A stretch of 7,713 nucleotides of DNA from Acidobacteriaceae bacterium (GTDB taxonomy: Bacteria; Acidobacteriota; Terriglobia; Terriglobales; Acidobacteriaceae): positions 1-7,713 of the forward strand of contig PMGP01000018.1 of NCBI GenBank assembly GCA_003156235.1, given 5' to 3'. Each line of letters starts with the position of its first letter. The first letter of the stretch is position 1. Positions 1-5,440 of the stretch are shown in pieces. The notes under the pieces were generated by a model, which saw nothing but the letters and a program-made list of their open reading frames with translations, was not told the DNA's origin and made no database searches. The position numbers and the translations under genes are program-made.

Positions 1-2
1 CG

Positions 3-140
3 GTCTATTTCCCGATGCAGAAGGTGGAAAACGTGCTAAACGCCATTATCCATGCGGATTTCAGGAGATGCACTCTTTCCGGCGACTCGCCTGCGACTCA
101 AATTGTCCTCGTACCCCTGTCACGGCTGGCAGCACACTGA
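3..140 (+). CDS. Possible C-terminal fragment of a gene cut by the window edge
   Basis: The frame beginning at base 3 is open to a TGA at 138-140 and would encode about 45 residues starting VYFPMQKVENVLNAIIHADF. I recognise no family. The frame one base earlier is also open, to about base 183, so openness alone is weak evidence. If real, it is the tail of a protein whose start lies outside the window. No terminator-like hairpin with a T-run follows. Confidence 0.15.
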   Translation, partial: VYFPMQKVENVLNAIIHADFRRCTLSGDSPATQIVLVPLSRLAAH

Positions 141-768
141 TCCATAACGCGATGCGAAAGCCCGTCAGTGAATGGGCGCTGTGAGCTTTCGCTCTGAATT
201 TGCAAGCATCGTTTGCATTGATGCAAGTATCCGGCCCGGATGCACAGAAAGCGGCCTGTGAACGCCTGCAAGCCCGCTCCTACCTCAGAGATGCGCCGGG
301 GCGCTGGGAAGAGTCTGGCAGGCTGCTGGCAAGCATAATCAGATGCTTGCTTGACGTTCTCAAATGCTTGCCTGAATCGAGCATCGAAACCGGCACATTC
401 ATTTGTACACAGTTCACACGGTCGCCAGCATGGAGGCAACAAGGCTTTGGAAGGCGGCAATTCGACTTTCGCCGTCGCTCCCCAACAGGGCGCAATTTAA
501 CCAGCGATGAGGTAGGAGAGCCTTGCAGGGCGACGGTGAGGCCGGAATGAGCATCCCGGCCCGCCAGAGCCTCCAAGGGGCGGCAAACGCATCCCAAGGC
601 CGATTCACGGGCACGGCTCTCGGCCCCGTGGGAGTGGTTTTAGATGTCCAGCAGCTCGGCCTTTAGGAAAGGCTAGGACGGATTTGGCCATTCACGACAG
701 AAACTTTTTCCAAATTCATATCAGGCGCAAGAAAATCAGATTCAGGATTCAGGTTTCAACCGTGTAAG
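141..768. other. Gene-poor stretch with no supported gene
   Basis: Several frames on both strands stay open for 60-120 codons here (for example minus 460-98 and 597-280, plus 200-550). They overlap one another, lack convincing ribosome binding sites, and their translations show no recognisable motif or sensible hydrophobic pattern, so I treat them as chance openness in GC-rich DNA or as very old gene debris. The stretch does contain repeated ATGCTTGC octamers around 202-371 and a tandem GATTCAG pair at 739-752. Confidence 0.4.
329..371. repeat. Hairpin and repeated ATGCTTGC octamers
   Basis: GCAAGCAT at 329-336 and ATGCTTGC at 343-350 form a perfect 8-bp inverted repeat with the 6-base loop AATCAG. 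A further ATGCTTGC lies at 364-371, exactly 21 bp (about two helical turns) after the second arm, and another GCAAGCAT lies at 202-209. The same octamer recurs outside this cluster at 2952-2959 and 7585-7592. Spacing by helical turns suggests a protein binding site, but no adjacent gene is evident. Confidence 0.4.
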
Positions 769-792
769 AAATTGAAATTTGAAATTCAATTT
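769..792. repeat. AT-rich inverted repeat
   Basis: AAATTGAA at 769-776 and TTCAATTT at 785-792 form a perfect 8-bp inverted repeat around an 8-base centre. The block also contains three GAAATT units (768-773, 774-779, 781-786). It is markedly more AT-rich than the surrounding DNA. It could be an operator, an AT-rich bending or silencing site, or a weak intrinsic hairpin. Its role is not evident. Confidence 0.35.
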
Positions 793-854
793 GCGAATTT
801 GAAAGGCGCAGGACTTGGCGAAAAAATGATTTATGTCGCCTTTTATGTCGAATC

Positions 855-869
855 TTTGGCAAGGCCAAA
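855..869 (-). terminator. Hairpin just after the HTH gene pair, possible terminator
   Basis: TTTGGC (855-860) and GCCAAA (864-869) form a perfect 6-bp stem with a 3-base loop, starting three bases past the TAA stop of the minus-strand HTH gene. There is no immediate T-run on the minus strand; a run of six T's occurs only about 30 bases further on (821-826). The position favours a transcript end or a 3' stabilising hairpin. The missing T-tract keeps confidence low. Confidence 0.35.
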
Positions 870-872
870 TTC

Positions 873-1106
873 TTACCGCCAGACCGTGGGCAAACGCATC
901 CGGGGTTGCTTGTGCTTACCCTCAAGATCGCAGAAACGGTCCCATGTTGATTGGTGGGGCATCACGCGGCGGTTTTCGATCTCGTTGACGGATTGTCGGC
1001 AAATATCAATGAGCCAGCCCAACACAGATTGCGACAGGTGAGCTTTCCGGCGCAAGGCCTTGAAGCGTCTGGCAACAGCGAATTTATAATCCGGCCTGAA
1101 TTCCAA
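873..1106 (-). CDS. Small HTH (XRE/Cro-like) DNA-binding protein
   Basis: A 77-residue protein. Residues about 10-55 match a Cro/C1-type helix-turn-helix: an arginine-rich first helix (VARRFKALRRKAHLSQ), a turn, then a recognition helix in ICRQSVNEIENRRVMPHQST. The NEIENRR segment corresponds to the usual 'W/IENGR' of XRE proteins. The tail WDRFCDLEGKHKQPRMRLP replaces the later helices, so the domain is shorter than usual. An in-frame TAG lies a few codons upstream, so the start is most likely the TTG at 1106, preceded by GGAG at a short three-base spacing. It lies 59 bases downstream of another XRE gene on the same strand, suggesting one transcript. It is probably a regulator of nearby or element genes; the target is unknown. 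Confidence 0.68.
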   Translation of the reverse strand: MEFRPDYKFAVARRFKALRRKAHLSQSVLGWLIDICRQSVNEIENRRVMPHQSTWDRFCDLEGKHKQPRMRLPTVWR

Positions 1107-1165
1107 TTTCTCCGTCCCTGTCTAGCGATTGTGACACAAAACAGATTCAGAGCAGCCGGAAGATT

Positions 1166-1396
1166 TCAGACAGGCTTGCTTTCCACACCTTGCAACAACT
1201 CAGCAAGCGTCAAGTCGAATGCGTCCGCGATTGCTTGCATCGTTCGCAAGCAGATTTCCTTCTTGCCAATTTCCAAATCGGAAATGTAGTTCTCGTTGAT
1301 ACCGGCTTCCTCTGCAAGGTCAATCTGACGCCAACCCTTCGCCGTCCGCAGTTCGCGGATGCGCAGACCCAGCAGGATGCAAATGTCGCTTGCCAT
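1166..1396 (-). CDS. XRE-family transcriptional regulator
   Basis: A 76-residue protein that is almost entirely one Cro/C1-type HTH domain: LGLRIRELRTAKGWRQIDLA (helices 1-2), EEAGINENYISDLEIGKKEI (turn and recognition helix), then TMQAIADAFDLTLAELLQGV (helices 4-5). Length and order are typical of single-domain XRE repressors, which bind operators as dimers. The ATG at 1396 abuts AGTAGGG with no normal spacing, and no better in-frame start exists between the upstream stop and the domain. The mRNA may be leaderless or the gene weakly translated. The start touches a 15-bp direct repeat that is repeated 34 bp upstream, so autoregulation and control of the divergent kelch gene are plausible. The second HTH gene follows on the same strand. 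Confidence 0.85.
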   Translation of the reverse strand: MASDICILLGLRIRELRTAKGWRQIDLAEEAGINENYISDLEIGKKEICLRTMQAIADAFDLTLAELLQGVESKPV

Positions 1397-1397
1397 C

Positions 1398-1446
1398 CCT
1401 ACTATCGTCGGACTAGGATGGAGTCCGCGTTCCTACTATCGTCGGA
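1398..1446. promoter_or_regulatory. Direct-repeat operator candidate between divergent genes
   Basis: CCTACTATCGTCGGA occurs perfectly at 1398-1412 and again at 1432-1446, start to start 34 bp. Between and partly overlapping them, CGGACT (1409-1414) and AGTCCG (1422-1427) form a 6-bp inverted repeat with a 7-base loop. The block fills most of the 70-bp interval between the XRE gene (start 1396, minus) and the kelch lipoprotein gene (start 1467, plus). Its position is that of an operator for the XRE protein or a shared divergent promoter. No clear -35/-10 pair was identified. Confidence 0.5.
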
Positions 1447-1466
1447 ATTGGAGGTCAGTGAATCCT

Positions 1467-2948
1467 ATGATTCTCGATCCTGCCCGGTTTATGGCCAGAA
1501 GTGCCCTCATGGGGGTGTGCGCCACACTTCTTCTCACCTCTTGCGGCGGCGGCGGCAATTCGGGCGGCGGGGGCAGCACGCCAACGCCTACGCCCAGCAC
1601 CGCCAATGAATGGACGTGGATGAGCGGAAGCAGCACCGTGACAGGTGCGAACGGCGGCCAGCCGGGTGTTTATGGATCGCAAGGCGTCGCCGGTGCCGGC
1701 AATGTTCCCGGCAGCCGAGGGTATTCCGGCACTGGCTGGACGGACAGCAGTGGCAGCCTTTGGCTCTTTGGGGGGCTTGGATATGATTCAACCGGAAATC
1801 AGGGCAACCTCAACGACCTCTGGGAATTCAGCCCCAGCACGAACGAATGGAGTTGGTTGAGCGGGAGCAACACGCTCGGAACGGGCACCTGCGGTACTCT
1901 AAATGGTCAATTTGGGGTTTACGGCACTCAAGGCACTCCTGCCACTACCAACGTCCCCGGCGGACGGCAAGCACACGTTGGCTGGATCGACACGAGCGGC
2001 AAGCTCTGGCTTTTTGGAGGCTATGGCTGCGATTCAGGGGGGCCGGGTGGGGATCTTAATGACCTATGGGAGTTCAACCCGGCTGCGAAGACTTGGGCCT
2101 GGGTAGGCGGTAGCAAAATTGCGAATGCAAAAGGTGTGTACGGGACATTGGGTATTGCCTCTGCCAGCAACGTCCCCGGAGGCCGATATTCCGCCGTAAG
2201 CTGGACTGACAGTAGCGGCAATTTTTGGCTCTTCGGAGGCAGTGGCCTCGATTCGACTGGTACGAGCTGGTTTCTCAGCCTCAACGACCTGTGGGAGTAC
2301 AGCCCTACAGCAAAGACTTGGACTTGGGTAAGCGGGAGCAGCACGGGCAATACATATGGCGTCTATGGCACGTTGGGCGTTGCAGCCGCCAGCAATGTTC
2401 CCGGAGGCCGGAGCGGTTCTGTCAGTTGGACTGACGCCAGCGGCAATTTCTGGCTCTTCGGGGGCAATGTTGGTACGAGTGCGGCGGATGGTGCATACAA
2501 CGACCTTTGGGAGTTCAATCCCTCGACAAAGGAATGGACATGGGTGAGCGGGAGCAATGCCGCGAATGCAAGTGGCGTCTATGGCACACAGGGTATAGCT
2601 TCTGCTGGCAACGTGCCTGGGGCTCGAACCGACGCTGTCTCTTGGATTGACACGAGCGGCAACCTTTGGCTCTTTGGGGGCACAGGCTACGCCGGTAACG
2701 ACCTCTGGGAATTTAGTCCCACAACCAAGATGTGGACATGGGTGAGCGGGAGCGATACAGGCAGTTTGGTGCCGGTTTATGGCACACTCGGTGTGGCATC
2801 GGCCAGCAACACACCCGGAGCACGGTTAGGGGCAATTACTTGGGTAGACCGCAGCGGAAATCTCTGGCTTTTCGGAAGCGGATATGGCTACGATTCAACA
2901 GGTAAGGGGGACTTGTTTCTCAACGACCTCTGGCGTTACCAGCCGTAG
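1467..2948 (+). CDS. Kelch-repeat lipoprotein (six-bladed beta-propeller)
   Basis: A 493-residue secreted lipoprotein. The signal peptide is MARSALMGVCATLLLTSC, within the first 26 residues, with lipobox LTSC and lipidated Cys26. A flexible Gly/Ser and Thr-Pro linker follows, then six kelch-like repeats at about residues 47-125, 126-207, 208-282, 283-354, 355-420 and 421-493. Each blade has W-x-WxSGS, VYGT.G, NVPG.R, W.D.SGN.WLFGG and NDLWE(F/Y) signatures, so together they predict one closed six-bladed propeller anchored in the envelope. Kelch propellers usually bind proteins or carbohydrates; nothing here shows catalysis. The frame is open back to 1359, but ATG 1467 has GGAGG 12 bases upstream and fits the signal peptide. 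An internal ATG at 1491 is an alternative. The ligand is unknown. The Sel1 lipoprotein gene follows after about 100 bases. Confidence 0.88.
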   Translation: MILDPARFMARSALMGVCATLLLTSCGGGGNSGGGGSTPTPTPSTANEWTWMSGSSTVTGANGGQPGVYGSQGVAGAGNVPGSRGYSGTGWTDSSGSLWLFGGLGYDSTGNQGNLNDLWEFSPSTNEWSWLSGSNTLGTGTCGTLNGQFGVYGTQGTPATTNVPGGRQAHVGWIDTSGKLWLFGGYGCDSGGPGGDLNDLWEFNPAAKTWAWVGGSKIANAKGVYGTLGIASASNVPGGRYSAVSWTDSSGNFWLFGGSGLDSTGTSWFLSLNDLWEYSPTAKTWTWVSGSSTGNTYGVYGTLGVAAASNVPGGRSGSVSWTDASGNFWLFGGNVGTSAADGAYNDLWEFNPSTKEWTWVSGSNAANASGVYGTQGIASAGNVPGARTDAVSWIDTSGNLWLFGGTGYAGNDLWEFSPTTKMWTWVSGSDTGSLVPVYGTLGVASASNTPGARLGAITWVDRSGNLWLFGSGYGYDSTGKGDLFLNDLWRYQP

Positions 2949-3041
2949 AAAATGCTTGCATCTCGATTGCGTTCGGTAGATGAGCCACTCCGCCGTAAAC
3001 TGATTCAACTATCCGTTCCAAGATTTGGCTCGCGCACCGAT

Positions 3042-3047
3042 GGAGGT
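3042..3047 (+). promoter_or_regulatory. Ribosome binding site fixing the Sel1 gene start
   Basis: GGAGGT lies five bases upstream of the ATG at 3052. It shows that the two upstream in-frame ATGs (3025 and 3040) are not the start, because translation from 3052 gives a clean lipoprotein signal peptide. Confidence 0.7.
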
Positions 3048-3051
3048 GCCA

Positions 3052-3876
3052 ATGCTCAATCGAATCGCGTTGATACCTTTAATACTCATGATGGTTGCGC
3101 TCACGGGTTGTCAACAGCGACCAAAGAGTGTGGTAGATGCGACAGCGGCGAAGAGAATCGACGCACTCAAGAAGCAAGCTGAGAGCGGCGACGTAAATGC
3201 GCAATTTACTCTTGCCAATACGTACTATTTTGGCGAAGTTGTCCCTCAGGACTTTGGACAAGCCGCTGTGTGGTATCGCAAGGCCGCTGACCAAGGCAAC
3301 ACTAATGCTCAATTCTCCCTCGGAATGATGTACGTCGAAGGCCAAGGCGTTGAGGAGGATGATTCTCAGGCTGCAATCTGGCTACGCAAGGCAGCTGACC
3401 AAGGCAACCCGTTTGCACAATGTTTGCTTGGCGACATGTACTACAGCGGTGAAGGCATCGGCCAAGACAAAGCACAAGGCATCGCGTTGTTACAAAAGGC
3501 AGCGGCGCAAGGGAACACAATCGCTCAAAAAGACCTCGTGGAAGTGCAGAAACAAGAGCAGGAAGTCAACGCTCGCGCGCTTTCAAACACTCCTACAATT
3601 TCAAGCCAACTTCACAGCTATTGGTCCACCACAGTCCGAGTGGACACGGACATGGACTCGTTTTGGCTTCCCGATGAGGAACGGACTTGCAAAACATACC
3701 CCGACGCGAAAGGCAGAGTAGCGGTTGTGGCTTGCAATGAATCAGGATCACACCGTGACCACAACATACCCGTGACGTTTTGGGGTGATCTTGATAGGAA
3801 CGCCATTTCGGATTGGAAGTGCCGTCGAGAGAAAGACACTTTCAAAGACGAGTTTGTCTGCCGTGCGATCAACTAG
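3052..3876 (+). CDS. Sel1-repeat lipoprotein with a cysteine-containing C-terminal domain
   Basis: A 274-residue lipoprotein. The signal peptide MLNRIALIPLILMMVALTGC puts the lipobox LTGC at Cys20. Three full 36-residue Sel1 repeats follow (about 43-78, 79-114, 115-150) with the usual A..G...AQ..L...Y..G..V..D...A..W..KAA pattern, and a partial fourth from 151. Sel1 repeats are TPR-like helical scaffolds for protein-protein contacts. After a charged linker, residues about 180-274 form a separate domain with four cysteines (ERTCKTYP, VVACNES, WKCRREKD, FVCRAIN) and the segment HNIPVTFWGDLDRNAISDWK. Their spacing would allow two disulphides in an exported protein. I cannot name this domain. The membrane-protein gene begins 17 bases after the stop, so the two are probably one operon. 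Function is inferred only as an envelope scaffold or adaptor. Confidence 0.87.
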   Translation: MLNRIALIPLILMMVALTGCQQRPKSVVDATAAKRIDALKKQAESGDVNAQFTLANTYYFGEVVPQDFGQAAVWYRKAADQGNTNAQFSLGMMYVEGQGVEEDDSQAAIWLRKAADQGNPFAQCLLGDMYYSGEGIGQDKAQGIALLQKAAAQGNTIAQKDLVEVQKQEQEVNARALSNTPTISSQLHSYWSTTVRVDTDMDSFWLPDEERTCKTYPDAKGRVAVVACNESGSHRDHNIPVTFWGDLDRNAISDWKCRREKDTFKDEFVCRAIN

Positions 3877-3893
3877 AAGCAGAGGGAGCGACT

Positions 3894-4451
3894 GTGAATC
3901 TTAGGGAAGGAACGCGGCGGCTGGCTTTGCTCCTGGGAGTGGTAGGGGCAATTCTTGGCGGCATTGCCTCATACCTGGAATTGCAAAGTGTCCTGAATCA
4001 GAGGGAGCGCCACGCCAGATTTGAAATGTTGGCGAATTCGGATGTTCTGAAGCAGGAACGCTCATCTATTCAGCGCACGACTCCACCGATTATCGCTCCC
4101 GAAGCTGATGCAGGTTCGTCTGAATTCGATCCCACTCAGGCGTTCATCGCGCTGCCGGAAGATAAGAAATCCGCAGTGCTTCTCCAGCTTCCAACGGAAA
4201 CGCAAACGAGACTTCTCGATCAAGTGCGCAGCCTCCGTCTGGCTGGCGTCAAATCCATTCATTGGACCCAAAACCTTGGGGTAGCATCAATCGAGACAGA
4301 TGACGGCAAGACACTCTATCCGACACCGGCACCAAGCCGATGGCTATATCTCTTGGCGGCGATTCTTCCCATGCTTGGATTCGCTCTTCCTTGGGGCTTG
4401 ATTCGGGCCGTGGGGTGGGTTGGAGCCGGATTCGTTGCAGGCTCAAAGTAG
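3894..4451 (+). CDS. Uncharacterised membrane protein with hydrophobic segments at both ends
   Basis: A 185-residue protein starting at GTG 3894, which has GAGGGAG five bases upstream. That makes it a better start than the upstream in-frame ATG at 3813, which lies inside the Sel1 gene. Residues about 9-28 (RRLALLLGVVGAILGGIASY) form one transmembrane helix. Residues about 150-183 (WLYLLAAILPMLGFALPWGL and onward to GWVGAGFVAG) form one long or two short membrane segments. Between them lies a polar domain of about 115 residues, including FIALPEDKKSAVLLQLPTET and a short beta-like stretch IETDDGKTLYP. No catalytic motif is seen. I have the impression of similar acidobacterial proteins but cannot name a family. 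The tight spacing to the Sel1 lipoprotein gene suggests a shared envelope role. Confidence 0.8.
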   Translation: MNLREGTRRLALLLGVVGAILGGIASYLELQSVLNQRERHARFEMLANSDVLKQERSSIQRTTPPIIAPEADAGSSEFDPTQAFIALPEDKKSAVLLQLPTETQTRLLDQVRSLRLAGVKSIHWTQNLGVASIETDDGKTLYPTPAPSRWLYLLAAILPMLGFALPWGLIRAVGWVGAGFVAGSK

Positions 4452-4586
4452 GCCACCACGAAATATCCCGTCAACAGCGTTCCGTGTCCGCTGGTAAGGC
4501 TCCGGCACCATCGAAGGGGAAAAGCATTGCGAGCGCGCCCAGACGAATTGTGGCGTCTCCGGCGGCTTCATCCTAGAGCAGTAGTG

Positions 4587-4628
4587 GCGGGATATTGTGT
4601 ACAATTCTCCCGCACCATCAAACGGGAG
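4587..4628 (+). promoter_or_regulatory. Nested inverted repeat with possible RBS-sequestering hairpin
   Basis: GCGGGA (4587-4592) and TCCCGC (4608-4613) are complementary arms enclosing a second inverted repeat, ATTGT (4594-4598) and ACAAT (4601-4605). In addition CTCCCG (4607-4612) can pair with CGGGAG (4623-4628), which is the ribosome binding site of the small gene at 4639. The two pairings share the middle strand and exclude each other. The inner TACAAT (4600-4605) also resembles a -10 box; if transcription starts there, the first arm would act only as DNA (an operator), not as RNA. Confidence 0.35.
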
Positions 4629-4638
4629 GAATCGCATC

Positions 4639-4797
4639 ATGAATGAAGAACAAGCAGACGAAATCATCGCAAAGTTAAACGATCTGGCCCAAAACACCAT
4701 GACCACAGAGCAAGGGAATGAGATTTTAGAACTGCTCAAACAGATTTCAACGGAACTTGAGCAATTTCGCGTTGAGATTGAAAAAATGAGCGATTGA
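4639..4797 (+). CDS. Small acidic helical protein of unknown function
   Basis: A 52-residue protein beginning MNEEQADEIIAKLNDLAQNT, very acidic and predicted almost wholly alpha-helical. Heptad-like leucine and isoleucine spacing in ILELLKQISTELEQFRVEIE suggests a short coiled coil and self-association. GGGAGG nine bases upstream of ATG 4639 is a strong ribosome binding site and rules out the upstream in-frame ATG at 4597. There are no cysteines, no membrane segment and no DNA-binding motif. Its last 62 bases overlap the minus-strand gene 4975-4736 tail to tail. The upstream inverted repeats suggest it has its own regulated promoter. Antitoxin, adaptor or phage-like small protein are all possible; I cannot choose. 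Confidence 0.62.
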   Translation: MNEEQADEIIAKLNDLAQNTMTTEQGNEILELLKQISTELEQFRVEIEKMSD

Positions 4798-4975
4798 AGC
4801 GGTATAGTCGGTCTTGCCGCCGTTTCAAAATCAGGGCAACGTCGAGAGCATCTTTAGCAAACCCTACTTCCAATGTTCCGTCTTTAATCAGGGCGTAGAT
4901 GCTCTCTGCCAATTCCATTACCCTCTTTTGGGCATCAATAATCTTTTTTTCTGTTTTTTCCATAGTGGTTTGCAT
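4736..4975 (-). CDS. Small coiled-coil-like protein of unknown function
   Basis: A 79-residue lysine-, glutamate- and arginine-rich protein. The first half (MEKTEKKIIDAQKRVMELAE) looks helical and coiled-coil forming. The middle, LIKDGTLEVGFAKDALDVAL followed by ILKRRQDRLYRF, looks like a second helical hairpin. The ATG at 4975 is preferred because GGAG (4988-4985) lies nine bases upstream; the longer start at 4990 (five more residues) has no visible ribosome binding site. The 3' end overlaps the convergent gene 4639-4797 by 62 bases. The amino acid pattern (regular hydrophobic spacing, few prolines) favours a genuine protein. No family recognised. Confidence 0.6.
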   Translation of the reverse strand: MQTTMEKTEKKIIDAQKRVMELAESIYALIKDGTLEVGFAKDALDVALILKRRQDRLYRFNRSFFQSQREIAQVPLKSV

Positions 4976-5024
4976 TTTGGCACACTCCATGCGATGATTC
5001 GCTTAAGTGCATCGGACTCAGTTC

Positions 5025-5040
5025 CCCGCTGGCAGGCGGG
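5025..5040. other. GC-rich hairpin in the intergenic region
   Basis: CCCGC (5025-5029) and GCGGG (5036-5040) pair around a 6-base loop, followed on the plus strand by the AT-rich ATTATATTTA. It lies between the starts and ends of two minus-strand small genes. It lacks a T-run on either strand, so it is not a standard intrinsic terminator; a promoter-proximal regulatory hairpin is possible. Confidence 0.25.
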
Positions 5041-5155
5041 ATTATATTTAATGATCTGGCGTCGGGTTTATAGCCGGTGGAGTTGGCGCTCTGACAGCTA
5101 CGCAGACCCTTTCTAGCCGAAGTGTATCATGACGGCGGAAAGGGTGTAATGTCTC

Positions 5156-5440
5156 TCAATTCACGTTCTTTTGGGGAGTCCATTGCCGCAAAAATTCACG
5201 GTAGACTCGATCCGGATCGAGTTGATCGGATTCGGATAGCGATACAGAAAGCCCTTGCAGAAAAGCATCCACATACGCCTTTAGCTCAGGATCAACACGA
5301 GCCTTATCCCGAACCCCGTAAATGTCTTCTCCCGGAACTACCATCTTCACCCACAGCACAAAAGACAGATGCGCCCCCAAGTCTGAAAACAGACGATTCA
5401 CGAGACTGAGTAAGAACTTGTTTTGCTTTTCAATATCCAT
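5156..5440 (-). CDS. Hypothetical small protein
   Basis: A 94-residue protein starting MDIEKQNKFLLSLVNRLFSD, with a hydrophobic but not clearly membrane-spanning stretch (AHLSFVLWVKMVVPGEDIYG) and a C-terminal helical part (DPELKAYVDAFLQGLSVSLS, then DPDRVYREFLRQW). The upstream GAAGAG about nine bases before the ATG is a weak ribosome binding site. The opposite strand is also open (5122-5409) but its translation is rich in Pro, Ser and Thr and less protein-like, so I assign the gene to the minus strand. An 18-bp perfect palindrome lies within its 3' part. It may share a transcript with the next minus-strand gene (4975), though about 180 bases separate them. No family recognised. Confidence 0.58.
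   Translation of the reverse strand: MDIEKQNKFLLSLVNRLFSDLGAHLSFVLWVKMVVPGEDIYGVRDKARVDPELKAYVDAFLQGLSVSLSESDQLDPDRVYREFLRQWTPQKNVN
5205..5222. repeat. 18-bp perfect palindrome inside a coding region
   Basis: ACTCGATCCGGATCGAGT is identical to its own reverse complement. It is immediately followed by related but imperfect GGAT units (TGATCGGATTCGGAT, 5223-5237). Because the frames coincide, both strands read Leu-Asp-Pro-Asp-Arg-Val across it. It may be a dimeric-protein binding site lying within the 94-residue hypothetical gene, or a coincidence of codon choice. Confidence 0.45.

Noticed and set aside
98..597. Long minus-strand frames (460-98 and 597-280) and plus frame 200-550
   Set aside because: They overlap each other on both strands, have no RBS or recognisable motif, and their composition (many Cys, Arg, Pro) is typical of chance openness in GC-rich DNA.
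1436..2557. Several minus- and plus-strand frames across the kelch gene
   Set aside because: They repeat the kelch repeat units in other frames and have no independent start signals.
4340..4576. Plus-strand frame running past the membrane-protein stop
   Set aside because: Its first half is an out-of-frame shadow of the membrane-protein gene and the rest is a low-complexity Ser/Ala/Lys stretch without its own start.
5040..5116. A tRNA-like string on the minus strand (GCGTAGCTGTCAGAGCGCC resembles a D-arm)
   Set aside because: No matching anticodon stem, T-arm (GTTCGAATC) or acceptor pairing could be built, so it is not called as a tRNA or attachment-site remnant.
5122..5409. Plus-strand frame opposite the 94-residue hypothetical gene, with a fair RBS-like GGAAAGGG before ATG 5149
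   Set aside because: The second half is Pro/Ser/Thr-rich and less protein-like than the minus-strand product; only one strand is likely coding and the minus strand is favoured.
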